From: Phaeobacter gallaeciensis
Lineage (GTDB): Bacteria; Pseudomonadota; Alphaproteobacteria; Rhodobacterales; Rhodobacteraceae
DNA: 64,000 bases
Direction: 5' to 3'
Assembly (NCBI RefSeq): GCF_001678945.1
Contig: NZ_CP015124.1
Location: 1,795,501 to 1,859,500 of the forward strand
Both the position numbers and the translations under genes were made by a program. This document shows positions 17,312 through 26,049 of the stretch, piece by piece. Within the stretch, counting starts at the first letter, position 1; each line of letters opens with the position of its first letter. The notes beneath the pieces were generated by a model, which worked only from the letters and a program-made list of their open reading frames with translations, was not told the origin of the DNA and ran no database searches.

Positions 17312-17494
17312 ATGACCATCGAAGCGCCTGAAACCAAGATCGTTGACAGCTACCGTGTCGCCTGCGACGGCGGCGAAGGCGCGCTGGGACATCCGCGGGT
17401 TTACCTGCAGATCCCCGAGGATACCGGCTGGGTCGAATGCCCCTATTGCGATTGCAAGTACATCCACAAGGATTTCGAAGGTAAAGCCAACTGA
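17312..17494 (+). CDS. Small zinc-finger protein (zf-CHCC, NDUFS6-like)
   Basis: 60 residues from the ATG at 17312 with an AAGAGG site. Cys18, His27, Cys43 and Cys46 form the CHCC zinc site; the core is [10 protein letters not shown]...[10 protein letters not shown]. In alphaproteobacteria this family is the equivalent of the mitochondrial complex I subunit NDUFS6, thought to help NADH dehydrogenase. It is a single gene with its own terminator. Confidence 0.88.
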   Translation: MTIEAPETKIVDSYRVACDGGEGALGHPRVYLQIPEDTGWVECPYCDCKYIHKDFEGKAN

Positions 17495-17533
17495 TCCCAC
17501 CTTTTCCGGCAGATCAGCATGCCTGAGACGACG

Positions 17534-17566
17534 AAAGGCGCCCACGGGAGACCGGAGGCGCCTTTT
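17534..17566 (+). terminator. Rho-independent terminator
   Basis: AAAGGCGCC at 17534-17542 pairs with GGCGCCTTT at 17557-17565, followed by TTCTAT. It ends the zinc-finger gene transcript; the symmetric A/T flanks mean it could also serve the convergent acidic-protein gene. Confidence 0.8.
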
Positions 17567-17627
17567 CTATATTCTATCGTCATTTGGGCCAGTCAGCTCG
17601 GAATTATCCGCTATCTGGCCCGTGGGC

Positions 17628-18536
17628 TCAGACCATGTCGAGTTCGTCCTCGTCCATAGCCGCCTCTTCGCCCGCACCCGCGTCACTCTCTGCATCCGGC
17701 TCAAGGCTCAGCGCCGCCATGAGGTCTTGACCGGACTCATCACCAGAGGCCGAGAAGCCCTCAAGCGCGTCATCATAGGCCATCAGCACCTCATCAGCAT
17801 CCTGAAAGCCGCCTTCGGGTGCATCGATTCGGAACAGTTCCTCGGGTTCCCCATCCGCGCCATCGCCATAGAAGATGATGGATTCGATTGAGGTTACTTC
17901 GCCATAGACCTCGTCCGTATCGAAGTAGGACAGGTAGTTTTCAAAGGTCGGCTCGGTGCCCTCGGGCAGTGCGATATTGTTATAGGGGTTCGGATCGGGT
18001 TCTTCGTCCAGAATATAAGTACCGCCCAGGGGCGCGCCCGTGTCAGAGAACTCCTCACCAAAGAAGATCTTGCTGTAGGTGGGGTCTTCCGGCTCCTCGG
18101 GCACCTCCGGCTCTTCGGGGTCCGTGGAAACGCCCTTGATCGATCCCGCATCAGTGGTTGTCGAGGTGGCCCGAATACCGAAAATATCAATATCTTCAAG
18201 GCTGTCGACATCCAGAGACACCGTCAGCGTATCGCCATCCGACAGATAGGTTTCCTTGTCTTCCCCCTCCGGACCAAGACCTGGATCGCTCAGCGCTGCA
18301 GCATCGTCCCACTGGATCTTATCGCCTTCAAGCCGGGTCCCGTTCATGTTGAGCGGACCATCCAGCGAGGCGCTGTCACCCGAAAAGTCGTCGTCGCCAA
18401 AATAGACGGCATTCACATCCATCGCCCCTTCGACGACCGAAATATCGGCAAAGAATTCGCCATTTTCCTCATAAAGGGAGACCGTGTAGGACAGCCCTTC
18501 TGCTTCATAATTGAAGACCTTTGCATAATCCGGCAT
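17628..18536 (-). CDS. Very acidic two-domain protein of unknown function
   Basis: 302 residues from the ATG at 18536 with an AAGGAGA site. No signal peptide or membrane span. Residues 1-135 are a beta-rich domain (EGLSYTVSLYEENGEFFADI, then SDGDTLTVSLDVDSLEDIDI) like modules I have seen in RTX-type secreted proteins of this group. A Pro/Glu linker (EEPEVPEEPEDP) leads to a second domain (about 150-270). The tail is Asp/Glu/Ala-rich and ends DEDELDMV: acidic residues then a hydrophobic end, as in type I secretion signals. Asp and Glu dominate throughout. I infer a possible type I secreted protein; no RTX nonapeptides are present, so the function is open. Confidence 0.55.
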   Translation of the reverse strand: MPDYAKVFNYEAEGLSYTVSLYEENGEFFADISVVEGAMDVNAVYFGDDDFSGDSASLDGPLNMNGTRLEGDKIQWDDAAALSDPGLGPEGEDKETYLSDGDTLTVSLDVDSLEDIDIFGIRATSTTTDAGSIKGVSTDPEEPEVPEEPEDPTYSKIFFGEEFSDTGAPLGGTYILDEEPDPNPYNNIALPEGTEPTFENYLSYFDTDEVYGEVTSIESIIFYGDGADGEPEELFRIDAPEGGFQDADEVLMAYDDALEGFSASGDESGQDLMAALSLEPDAESDAGAGEEAAMDEDELDMV

Positions 18537-18930
18537 CCGGTTCTCCTTCACTCAAACGCAAGGTTGGTGGAACAGATTTTTCCAAATTCAGCATCCCCCC
18601 AGGCTCCCACCTCGGGCACGCGCGATTGACGCTTGATACACCAGAAACTTAAAATGCCGGAGAAAAACCGCCGACACGGGGTGGAAACAGACTGTTTACC
18701 GCTAGCCCGATGCCCGATTTTCGTGCCGCCAGTCTTGGCACCTCGTCAGGCCGATAGGCCGGACAGCCCCCGCCCCTCCCCGGCAAAAGGGAAGCGGGCC
18801 GTCCTTACCAATGCCCCGCAATCCTGCTGATTGCCCGGCTTTGCGGAAACTCCAATTGCCCTTGGCCATCGGATCACCGATAACCCGGAAACAGAACACG
18901 AACGGTTTCCCGGGAAGGAGCGCGACAGTC
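18537..18930. other. Long intergenic region upstream of polA
   Basis: About 390 bases between the divergent acidic-protein gene and polA. It contains a plausible plus-strand promoter (18626-18655) and the AAGGAG site of polA at 18915-18920. No convincing gene: a 65-codon plus-strand frame at 18633-18830 lacks a ribosome binding site and coding character. Confidence 0.4.
18626..18655 (+). promoter_or_regulatory. Candidate sigma-70 promoter for polA
   Basis: TTGACG at 18626-18631 and TAAAAT at 18650-18655 with an 18-bp spacer. This would give a leader of about 270 nt before polA. It stands out in GC-rich surroundings but is unproven. Confidence 0.4.
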
Positions 18931-21768
18931 ATGAGCGGTACGCAATTCGGCAAAGGCTGCCATCTTCACCTGATCGACGGCTCGGCCTTCATCTTTCGGG
19001 CCTACCACGCGCTGCCGCCGCTGACGCGCAAGTCCGACGGGCTGCCAATCGGCGCCGTCGCGGGTTTTTGCAACATGTTGGTGAAATATATCGAGACCAA
19101 TACCGGCCCCGATGCGCCCACACATGTGGCAGTCATCTTCGATCACTCGGGCAAGACCTTCCGCAACGATCTTTATGATCTTTACAAGGCCAACCGCCCG
19201 CCTGCGCCCGAAGACCTGCGTCCGCAGTTCCCGCTGACCCGCGACGCCACCCGCGCCTTCAACATCGCTTGCAAGGAGATCGAAGGCTTCGAAGCCGACG
19301 ACATCATCGCCACCCTGGCCCATCAGGCACGCGATGCGGGCGGGCGCTGCACCATCATTTCCTCGGACAAGGACCTGATGCAGCTGGTCGGCGGCGGCGT
19401 CGAAATGCTGGACGCGATGAAGAACAAACGCATCGACAGCGACGGCGTGATGGAAAAATTCGGCGTCGGCCCCGACCGGGTGGTCGATGTGCAGGCACTG
19501 GCAGGTGACAGCGTCGATAACGTCCCCGGCGCGCCGGGCATCGGGATCAAGACCGCCGCGCTGCTAATCAATGAGTTCGGCAGCCTTGATGAGCTGCTGG
19601 ACCGCGCCGAAGAAATCAAACAGCCCAAGCGCCGCCAGACCCTGATCGAGAAACGTGACCAGATCGAACTGTCGAAAAAGCTGGTGCAGCTGGACTGCGA
19701 CATGGTGCTCGACTTTTCGCTTGATGATCTGGAACTGCGCGAACCCGATCCGGATACGGTACTGAATTTCCTGACCGAGATGGAATTCCGCACCCTCAGC
19801 GCCCGGATGGCCAAGCAGATGGGCCGCGAAGCGCCGGTGATCCCCGAGCCCACTGCTACCCCCGCTGCGGCAGCAGAGGACGATCCGGCAGAGGCCGTGC
19901 CTTTCGACGCCGAAAAATACGAATGCGTGCGCGATGCCGAGGCGCTGCAGGTCTGGATCGACCGGATCCGGGGCCGCGGCTGGGTTGCCTTTGACACCGA
20001 GACCACCGGCCTCAATGAAATGACCGCCGATCTGGTAGGTGTATCCCTTTGCGTTGAGCCGGGCGAAGCCTGCTATATCCCCCTCACCCACAAGGCCGAG
20101 GCAGGCAGCGACGATCTTTTTGGATCGGATGCCTTGGCCGAGGGCCAGATGGATTTCGACACGGCACTTTCGATGCTGAAACCGGTGCTTGAGGATCCCG
20201 CGATTCTCAAGATCGGCCAGAATATGAAATACGATGCCAAGATCATGGCCCGCCAACGCGGAGCGGGCTTTGCGGATGGCATCACCGTCGCGCCCTATGA
20301 CGATACCATGCTGCTGTCATACTCCCTCCACGGGGGGGAGCACGGTCACGGCATGGACACGCTTTCGGAACGGTACCTTGATCACACGCCGATCCCGATC
20401 AAGCCTCTCCTGGGCACCGGCAAATCCGCGATCACATTCGACCGGGTGCCGATTGCCGATGCCGTGCCTTACGCAGCCGAGGACGCCGATATCACCCTGC
20501 GCCTGTGGAAGACGTTCAAGCCGCAGCTGCACCGCGAAAAGGTCACCACCGTCTATGAAACGCTGGAACGGCCCCTGTCGCCGGTGCTGGCCCGGATGGA
20601 GCGCCACGGCATCAAGGTGGATCGCGACACGCTGAGCCGCATGTCCAACGCCTTTGCCCAGAAGATGGCGGCGCTGGAGGATGAGATCCACACCCTCGCC
20701 GGTGAAAGCTTCAACGTCGGCAGCCCGAAACAGCTGGGCGAGATCCTGTTCGACAAGATGGGCATCGAAGGCGGCAAGAAAGGCAAGACCGGCGCCTATG
20801 CCACCGGCGCCGATATCCTGGAAGAACTCGCCACCGAACATGAACTGCCCGCGCGGGTGCTGGACTGGCGGCAATTGTCGAAACTGAAATCGACCTACAC
20901 CGATGCGCTGCAGGATCACATCAACCCGGAAACCGGCCGCGTGCATACATCCTACGTGCAGACCGGCGCCAACACCGGACGCCTCGCCTCGGCCGATCCG
21001 AACCTGCAGAACATCCCCGTCCGCTCCGAGGAAGGCCGCCGCATCCGCGAGGCATTCGTGGCGGAGACCGGCAACAAGCTGCTGTCGCTCGACTACAGCC
21101 AGATCGAGTTGCGCATTCTCGCCCATGTGGCCGATATCGGCACGCTGAAACAGGCCTTTGCCGACGGGCTGGACATTCACGCCATGACCGCCTCCGAGGT
21201 CTTTGACGTGCCGCTGGATGAAATGACGCCCGACATCCGCCGCAAGGCCAAGGCGATCAACTTTGGCGTCATCTACGGCATCTCGGGATTTGGCCTGGCG
21301 CGCAATCTGCGCATCCCGCGGGCCGAGGCGCAGGGCTTCATCGACCGCTATTTCGAACGTTTCCCCGGTATCCGCAAATACATGGACAGCACCGTGGAGT
21401 TCGCCAAGGAGCACGGCCACGTGCAGACCCTGTTCGGGCGCAAGATCCACACGCCCGAGATCAACGCCAAGGGACCGCGCGCCGGTTTTGCCAAACGGGC
21501 CGCGATCAACGCGCCCATTCAGGGCACCGCCGCCGACGTGATCCGCCGCGCCATGGTCCGGATGCCGGATGCCATCGCCCACCTGCCCGCCAAGATGCTG
21601 TTGCAGGTGCACGACGAACTGATCTTCGAGGTGCCCGAAGCGGCGGTGGAGGAAACCACCGAGACCGCTCGCCGGGTGATGGAAAGCGCCGCAGATCCGG
21701 CGGTGCATCTGGATGTGAAACTGACCGTCGATGCCGGGACCGGCGACAACTGGGCCGAAGCCCACTAA
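18931..21768 (+). CDS. polA: DNA polymerase I
   Basis: 945 residues from the ATG at 18931 with AAGGAG upstream. Three domains: 5'-3' exonuclease (about 1-290; LIDGSAFIFRAYHALPPL), 3'-5' proofreading exonuclease (about 340-530; VAFDTETTG keeps the catalytic Asp and Glu), and the family A polymerase (about 560-945). Polymerase motifs A (DYSQIELR), B (the O-helix, KAKAINFGVIYG, with Phe for dNTP selection) and C (QVHDELIFE) are all intact. It fills gaps in repair and removes Okazaki primers. It is transcribed alone and ends with a strong terminator. Confidence 0.97.
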   Translation: MSGTQFGKGCHLHLIDGSAFIFRAYHALPPLTRKSDGLPIGAVAGFCNMLVKYIETNTGPDAPTHVAVIFDHSGKTFRNDLYDLYKANRPPAPEDLRPQFPLTRDATRAFNIACKEIEGFEADDIIATLAHQARDAGGRCTIISSDKDLMQLVGGGVEMLDAMKNKRIDSDGVMEKFGVGPDRVVDVQALAGDSVDNVPGAPGIGIKTAALLINEFGSLDELLDRAEEIKQPKRRQTLIEKRDQIELSKKLVQLDCDMVLDFSLDDLELREPDPDTVLNFLTEMEFRTLSARMAKQMGREAPVIPEPTATPAAAAEDDPAEAVPFDAEKYECVRDAEALQVWIDRIRGRGWVAFDTETTGLNEMTADLVGVSLCVEPGEACYIPLTHKAEAGSDDLFGSDALAEGQMDFDTALSMLKPVLEDPAILKIGQNMKYDAKIMARQRGAGFADGITVAPYDDTMLLSYSLHGGEHGHGMDTLSERYLDHTPIPIKPLLGTGKSAITFDRVPIADAVPYAAEDADITLRLWKTFKPQLHREKVTTVYETLERPLSPVLARMERHGIKVDRDTLSRMSNAFAQKMAALEDEIHTLAGESFNVGSPKQLGEILFDKMGIEGGKKGKTGAYATGADILEELATEHELPARVLDWRQLSKLKSTYTDALQDHINPETGRVHTSYVQTGANTGRLASADPNLQNIPVRSEEGRRIREAFVAETGNKLLSLDYSQIELRILAHVADIGTLKQAFADGLDIHAMTASEVFDVPLDEMTPDIRRKAKAINFGVIYGISGFGLARNLRIPRAEAQGFIDRYFERFPGIRKYMDSTVEFAKEHGHVQTLFGRKIHTPEINAKGPRAGFAKRAAINAPIQGTAADVIRRAMVRMPDAIAHLPAKMLLQVHDELIFEVPEAAVEETTETARRVMESAADPAVHLDVKLTVDAGTGDNWAEAH

Positions 21769-21811
21769 GCGCGCCCGCCCTGATCCAACCTGTTCCCAGA
21801 CCTAGAAGTAT

Positions 21812-21845
21812 CCCCCGGCTGCCAAGCAGCCGGGGGTATATCTTT
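21812..21845 (+). terminator. Terminator of polA
   Basis: CCCCCGGCTG at 21812-21821 pairs with CAGCCGGGGG at 21827-21836, a 10-bp GC-rich stem with a 5-base loop, followed by TATATCTTT. Confidence 0.82.
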
Positions 21846-21887
21846 CAGTTACTGGCTTTTTACCTGCAGGCTGGGTTGGCCGCGCGC

Positions 21888-22193
21888 CTACTCACCCCGG
21901 CCGAACAGCGCGTCCATCTTGCGCGCCAGCTTGGCATCCTGCGCGCTGAGCCCGCCCACATCATGGGTGGTCAGAACCACCCAGACCCGATTGTAGATAT
22001 TGCGCCACTCCGGGTGATGGTTCCATTTCTCGGCCCAGATCGCCGCGCGGGTCATCCAGCCAAAGGCCTCATCAAAACCTGCGAACAGATAGACCTTGGT
22101 GATGGCATCGCGCCCTTCCACCATGCTCCAGCCCGCAGCGAACAGCGGATCCAGCAGCGGGCCACGGGTGGCCTCGGAGAGTTTCTCGGTCAT
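21888..22193 (-). CDS. phhB: 4a-hydroxytetrahydrobiopterin dehydratase (PCD/DCoH family)
   Basis: 101 residues, normal for the family. The active-site motif WNHHPEW is at about 57-63, with a further His in TTHDVGGLS. The enzyme dehydrates 4a-carbinolamine pterins; outside phenylalanine hydroxylase pathways it also supports molybdopterin chemistry. No phhA is in the window. Its ATG overlaps the stop of the upstream FemAB-like gene by 4 bp, so it is the last gene of a four-gene operon. Confidence 0.9.
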   Translation of the reverse strand: MTEKLSEATRGPLLDPLFAAGWSMVEGRDAITKVYLFAGFDEAFGWMTRAAIWAEKWNHHPEWRNIYNRVWVVLTTHDVGGLSAQDAKLARKMDALFGRGE

Positions 22194-23377
22194 TCCTGTT
22201 CCTCCACTTGTGCCTTTCGGAACGGACCATAATCGGTAAGGATCTCGATCTCTTCCTCGACCGCGGCCCGCTCGGCCTCCAGATAGCGTTGTACCGCATC
22301 TGCGAACCCGGGATCACCAATCCAATGCAGGCTGTGCGTCTGCGTCGGCAAATAACCGCGCGCCAGCTTGTGCTCACCCTGCGCGCCGGCCTCGACCCGC
22401 TTCAGCCCCATCGCGATGGCCTGTTCAATCGCCTGATAATAGCACAGTTCGAAATGCAGGAACGGGTGATGCTCGATGCAGCCCCAGTAGCGGCCATAGA
22501 GCGTCTCACGACCGATGAAGTTCAGCGCCCCTGCAACTGGGTGCCCGTCCCGTTCGGCCAGCACCAGCAGCATGTCATCCGCCATGACCTCATGCGCGAT
22601 ATCGAAGAAGGCGCGGCTGAGGTAGGGAGAGCCCCATTTACGGCTGCCGGTGTCCTGATAGAACTCCCAGAAGGCGTCCCAGTGTTCCGGGCGCAGATCA
22701 GCGCCAGTGTAACAGGTGATCTCACCGCCAAACGCCTGCGCCTGCCGCCGTTCCTTGCGCAGGGTCTTTCGCTTGCGCGACGACAGGGCAGCAAGGAAAT
22801 CGTCGAAATCGGCATAATCGTCGTTCAGCCAGTGATATTGCTGGGTGGCGCGGCTCATCAATCCGATTTCGGAACCGATCTGCGCTTCCTCCTCGGTGCA
22901 GAAGGTCACATGCAGCGAAGAGACGTGATTGTCCGCCGCCAGTTGCACCGCGCCCTGCACCAGCGCCGAATGGCCGATGCCCTCGGCCCCCGGGCGCACC
23001 AGCAGGCGGCGACCGGTTGCTGGGGTAAAGGGCACCGCGATCTGCAGCTTGGGATAATAACGCCCGCCCGCCTGCTCATAGGCATGGGCCCAGTTGTGAT
23101 CGAAGATATATTCGCCCTGGCTGTGCGATTTGGCATAAAGCGGCGCGCAGGCGATCAACTGCCCGTCCTGATAGGCGGTCAGATATTGCGGCTGCCAGCC
23201 GGTGCCGCGCCCAACTGATCCGCTTTGCTCCAGCGCCAGCAGGAACCGATGGGTGGTAAAGGGATCAAGCGGGCGCCCGCCCTCTGCTGCCTCGGGGCAG
23301 GCGCAGGCGTCCCAGTCCTTGGCCGCGATCTGCGACAGGGATTCCAGAACCTGAATTTCGATCCGTGCCTGATCCAT
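22190..23377 (-). CDS. FemAB-like GNAT-fold protein (peptidogalycan biosynthesis family, PF04339)
   Basis: 395 residues from the ATG at 23377, preceded by a near-perfect AAGGAGGT; the in-frame start six codons upstream is unlikely. It matches a family of uncharacterised acyl/aminoacyl transferases with two GNAT-like halves: [20 protein letters not shown] in the first, [15 protein letters not shown] in the middle, and [14 protein letters not shown] near 325, with [14 protein letters not shown] near the end. The substrate is unknown. It lies between a GDPD gene and phhB. Confidence 0.82.
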   Translation of the reverse strand: MDQARIEIQVLESLSQIAAKDWDACACPEAAEGGRPLDPFTTHRFLLALEQSGSVGRGTGWQPQYLTAYQDGQLIACAPLYAKSHSQGEYIFDHNWAHAYEQAGGRYYPKLQIAVPFTPATGRRLLVRPGAEGIGHSALVQGAVQLAADNHVSSLHVTFCTEEEAQIGSEIGLMSRATQQYHWLNDDYADFDDFLAALSSRKRKTLRKERRQAQAFGGEITCYTGADLRPEHWDAFWEFYQDTGSRKWGSPYLSRAFFDIAHEVMADDMLLVLAERDGHPVAGALNFIGRETLYGRYWGCIEHHPFLHFELCYYQAIEQAIAMGLKRVEAGAQGEHKLARGYLPTQTHSLHWIGDPGFADAVQRYLEAERAAVEEEIEILTDYGPFRKAQVEEQE

Positions 23378-23422
23378 ACGACCTCCTTTGCCCATCAGTA
23401 TCTGGCCCCTGACCGGGGCGGA

Positions 23423-24196
23423 TCAAGACGGCAGCGGGGAAAGATAATTCTCAAAGGTCACATTGTCGGCAAAGCTGCGCGCCTCCGCCTCTTCGGCAGG
23501 CGAGGTTATGGTCCAGCACAGCACCGGAACCCCGGCATCGCGCAGCGCCTGCACCCGGGGACGGGCCAGATCGCTGGCTTCGTGGCTGATGAAACAGGCC
23601 TCTGCCCGGTCAAAATCCGGGATATTGCGCAGATCGTTGCAGACCGCGCGGGGCAGTTCAGGCCATTCTTCGGGCACATAGGCGCTGGTGACGATGCCGC
23701 GTGCGATATGAGGCGCCAGACGCGCCAGTTCCGCCACCGAATGCGGGTTGAAGGACATCAGCGCCACCGGCCCGTCATAGCCCTGCAAGGCCGCCACGGC
23801 GGCCTGTTCCAACGCCCCCACGTTCGCGCCCATCTGACCGTCCTGATCCTTGATCTCGATCAGCAGCGGCGCCTGCCCCGCCACCAGCTGCAGCACTTCG
23901 GCGAAATCCGGTATGCATTCGCCATCGCCGCCGCTCAGCGGGATCTGGCACAGCGCCTCTGCCGTGCGGGCCCGGACCGGGCCGGTCTCTTCGGTCAGGC
24001 GCTCCAGCGTATCGTCGTGAAACACCATCGGCTGGTCGTCGGCAGAGAGTTGCAGATCGATCTCGATCGCATAGCCCGCCGCGATGGCCGCGCGGATCGC
24101 CGCGCGGCTGTTTTCAGGTCGCCCCGCCGCCAGATTGTGCAGCGCGCGATGCGCCACCGGCAGCTTCAGGAACGGGGCCGGTAGTGCGGGCCTCAT
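23423..24196 (-). CDS. Glycerophosphodiester phosphodiesterase
   Basis: 257 residues of a single GDPD barrel. The catalytic and metal residues are visible in AHRALHN (about 15), EIDLQLSADDQPMVFHDD (about 45-62) and LLIEIKD. There is no signal peptide, so it is a cytosolic UgpQ-type enzyme that hydrolyses glycerophosphodiesters to glycerol-3-phosphate and an alcohol. Its ATG overlaps the ridA stop by 4 bp. Confidence 0.9.
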   Translation of the reverse strand: MRPALPAPFLKLPVAHRALHNLAAGRPENSRAAIRAAIAAGYAIEIDLQLSADDQPMVFHDDTLERLTEETGPVRARTAEALCQIPLSGGDGECIPDFAEVLQLVAGQAPLLIEIKDQDGQMGANVGALEQAAVAALQGYDGPVALMSFNPHSVAELARLAPHIARGIVTSAYVPEEWPELPRAVCNDLRNIPDFDRAEACFISHEASDLARPRVQALRDAGVPVLCWTITSPAEEAEARSFADNVTFENYLSPLPS

Positions 24197-24651
24197 TTGA
24201 TCTGGAACACCGCGTCGATTTCAACAGCAACGCCCAGCGGCAGAGAGGGGCTGCTGACGGCGGAGCGCGCGTGCCGACCGGCATCGCCAAGCGCCGCCAC
24301 CAGGAAATCGGAGGCACCGTTCACCACCTGCGGCTGCTGGGTGAAATCGGCGGTGGAATTGACAAAGGCGCCCAGTTTCACGACCCGCACCAGACGCTCC
24401 AGATCACCGCCGCAAGCCGCCTTCAACTGTGCCAGAAGCGCGATGGCGCAGCGTTTTGCCGCCGCCTGACCGGCCTCGACCTCCATGTCATCGCCAAGGG
24501 TGCCGGTAATCAGCCCGCCTTCATCCGCCGAAATCTGACCGGAGACATAAACCATGTCCCCTGCCACGACGTAGGGCACGTAGTTTGCCGCCGGTGCCGG
24601 GGCTTCGGGCAGGGTAACGCCCAGTTCTGCAAGTTTGGCTTCGATGCTCAT
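24193..24651 (-). CDS. RidA family protein
   Basis: 152 residues from the ATG at 24651 (AGGAC upstream). It has the RidA/YjgF fold features: YVVAGDMVYVSGQIS near 30-45, AKRCAIALLAQLKAACGG in the middle and a basic-to-acidic end. It is of the longer subgroup that begins EAKLAELG. RidA proteins deaminate reactive enamine/imine intermediates. It leads the ridA-GDPD-FemAB-phhB operon, so this may be a metabolite-repair unit, although the partners are diverse. Confidence 0.9.
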   Translation of the reverse strand: MSIEAKLAELGVTLPEAPAPAANYVPYVVAGDMVYVSGQISADEGGLITGTLGDDMEVEAGQAAAKRCAIALLAQLKAACGGDLERLVRVVKLGAFVNSTADFTQQPQVVNGASDFLVAALGDAGRHARSAVSSPSLPLGVAVEIDAVFQIK

Positions 24652-24701
24652 GACGGCTGTCCTCCAGATCACTGTTTGGAGGCGACGCTAGCGCCGAAGC
24701 A

Positions 24702-24737
24702 GGCCGCCGAAAAGAGCAAAACGCTCTGTCGGCGGCC
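24702..24737 (-). terminator. Stem-loop downstream of the type I secretion operon
   Basis: GGCCGCCGA at 24702-24710 pairs with TCGGCGGCC at 24729-24737, with an inner AGAGC/GCTCT stem. It lies 8 bases past the adaptor gene stop. A classic U-tract is missing, so it may stop transcription weakly or protect the 3' end. Confidence 0.5.
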
Positions 24738-24744
24738 CGCGTGA

Positions 24745-26049
24745 TCAGGTTTCGCGGAAGGCCTTGACGAAATAATCGCTCAGCGGTTTCAGCAGATAGG
24801 CCATGGGCGAATGATCCTTGGTGCGGATATAGCTTTCCACCGGCATGCCCGGGATAAGGGCGGTATCCGCAGGCAGTCTTTCCAGCTCGCCTTCGTTCAA
24901 CTCGATCTCGGCGCGGTAGTAAGAGACCCGCGTACCTTCGTCCTCAAAAGCGTCAGCAGAGACCTGCGTCACCTTGCCAAAGAGTTCCGGAGTCTGGCGC
25001 TGATCCAGCGCCGAGAAGCGCAGCGTCACCGACTGACCGACAAAGATCTGATCGATATCCGTCGGCACGACCTGCACCGCGATCACCAGCGGCCGGTCTT
25101 GCGGCACCAGATACAGCACCGGTTCTGCCGGGCGGATCACCGAACGCGGCGTGTGGACCTGCATACCATAGACAACGCCCGAGACCGGCGCGGTGATATC
25201 CAGCCGGTTCAGCCGCTCCAGAACCGAGCGGCGGGTTTCGGCCAGCTCCAGCTCCTGATAGCGAAGATCGCGCAGACGGGTGATCGCCTCTTCGCGCTGG
25301 CGCGAGCCAAGCGTCAGGATCTGGATATCGATTTCGGTGATGCGGCCTTCGGCCTGGGCCTGATTGGCCAGGAGCTCCCCCAGAGAGCCGCTGAGGTTCG
25401 CCTCGGTGCGGCGCAGGTTCAGAACCGTGCCAGCCTGCGCCAGCCCGCGCTCCAGCAGGGTCTGCTGGTTCTTCAGCTCTTCGCCGATCAGCTCCAGCTG
25501 CACCCGCATGGAATCCTGCTGCGCCTTGATGCCGACGATCTGATCGTTGATCTGGGCGCGACGTTTCTCCAGTTGCTCGATCTCGCGGGCAGTGGAATCA
25601 CGGCGGGCCAGGAACAGACGCTGCTGCCCTTCCATCAGGTCGCGCACCTCGGGCCGCTCCGGCGCCAGCGCTACAAGTTCGGGATCAAAGGTGATTTTCT
25701 CCGCCTCGTCACGCTCGGCCTCAAGCCGACCACGACGGGCCATCATCTCGAACAGCTGGCCTTCGGTGATCACCAGCCGCGAGTGCAGTTCGGCCGCATC
25801 AAGACGCAGCAGCGTTTCACCGGCGGCAACGGTATCGCCTTCGTCAACCAGGATTTCCGAAACGATGCCTCCATCCAGATGCTGAACCACCTGCCGGTTG
25901 CGATCCACCTCAATCCGGCCGGTCGCCACAACTGCGCCCGCGATCGAGGACATCACCGCCCAGGTTCCAAACCCACCGACCAGAATCAGTAGTCCAAGAA
26001 GCCCGATGGCCAGCGGACGCCGGGCGGACCAGTCTTTTTCGACGCTCAT
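24745..26049 (-). CDS. Type I secretion membrane-fusion protein (HlyD/PrtE family)
   Basis: 434 residues from the ATG at 26049, which overlaps the ABC gene stop by 4 bp (GGAGGTG upstream). One N-terminal transmembrane helix (about 12-35), then a lipoyl-like half ([21 protein letters not shown], about 52-72), a long coiled coil (about 130-290) and a C-terminal beta domain (about 300-430). It bridges the inner-membrane exporter to a TolC-like channel. No outer-membrane channel gene lies nearby. Confidence 0.92.
   Translation of the reverse strand: MSVEKDWSARRPLAIGLLGLLILVGGFGTWAVMSSIAGAVVATGRIEVDRNRQVVQHLDGGIVSEILVDEGDTVAAGETLLRLDAAELHSRLVITEGQLFEMMARRGRLEAERDEAEKITFDPELVALAPERPEVRDLMEGQQRLFLARRDSTAREIEQLEKRRAQINDQIVGIKAQQDSMRVQLELIGEELKNQQTLLERGLAQAGTVLNLRRTEANLSGSLGELLANQAQAEGRITEIDIQILTLGSRQREEAITRLRDLRYQELELAETRRSVLERLNRLDITAPVSGVVYGMQVHTPRSVIRPAEPVLYLVPQDRPLVIAVQVVPTDIDQIFVGQSVTLRFSALDQRQTPELFGKVTQVSADAFEDEGTRVSYYRAEIELNEGELERLPADTALIPGMPVESYIRTKDHSPMAYLLKPLSDYFVKAFRET

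Noticed and set aside
18633-18830. 65-codon frame upstream of polA
   Set aside because: No ribosome binding site and a composition like untranslated leader; not supported as a gene.
20317-21765. Open frame of 482 codons antisense to polA
   Set aside because: Antisense shadow; polA polymerase motifs A, B and C are intact on the plus strand.
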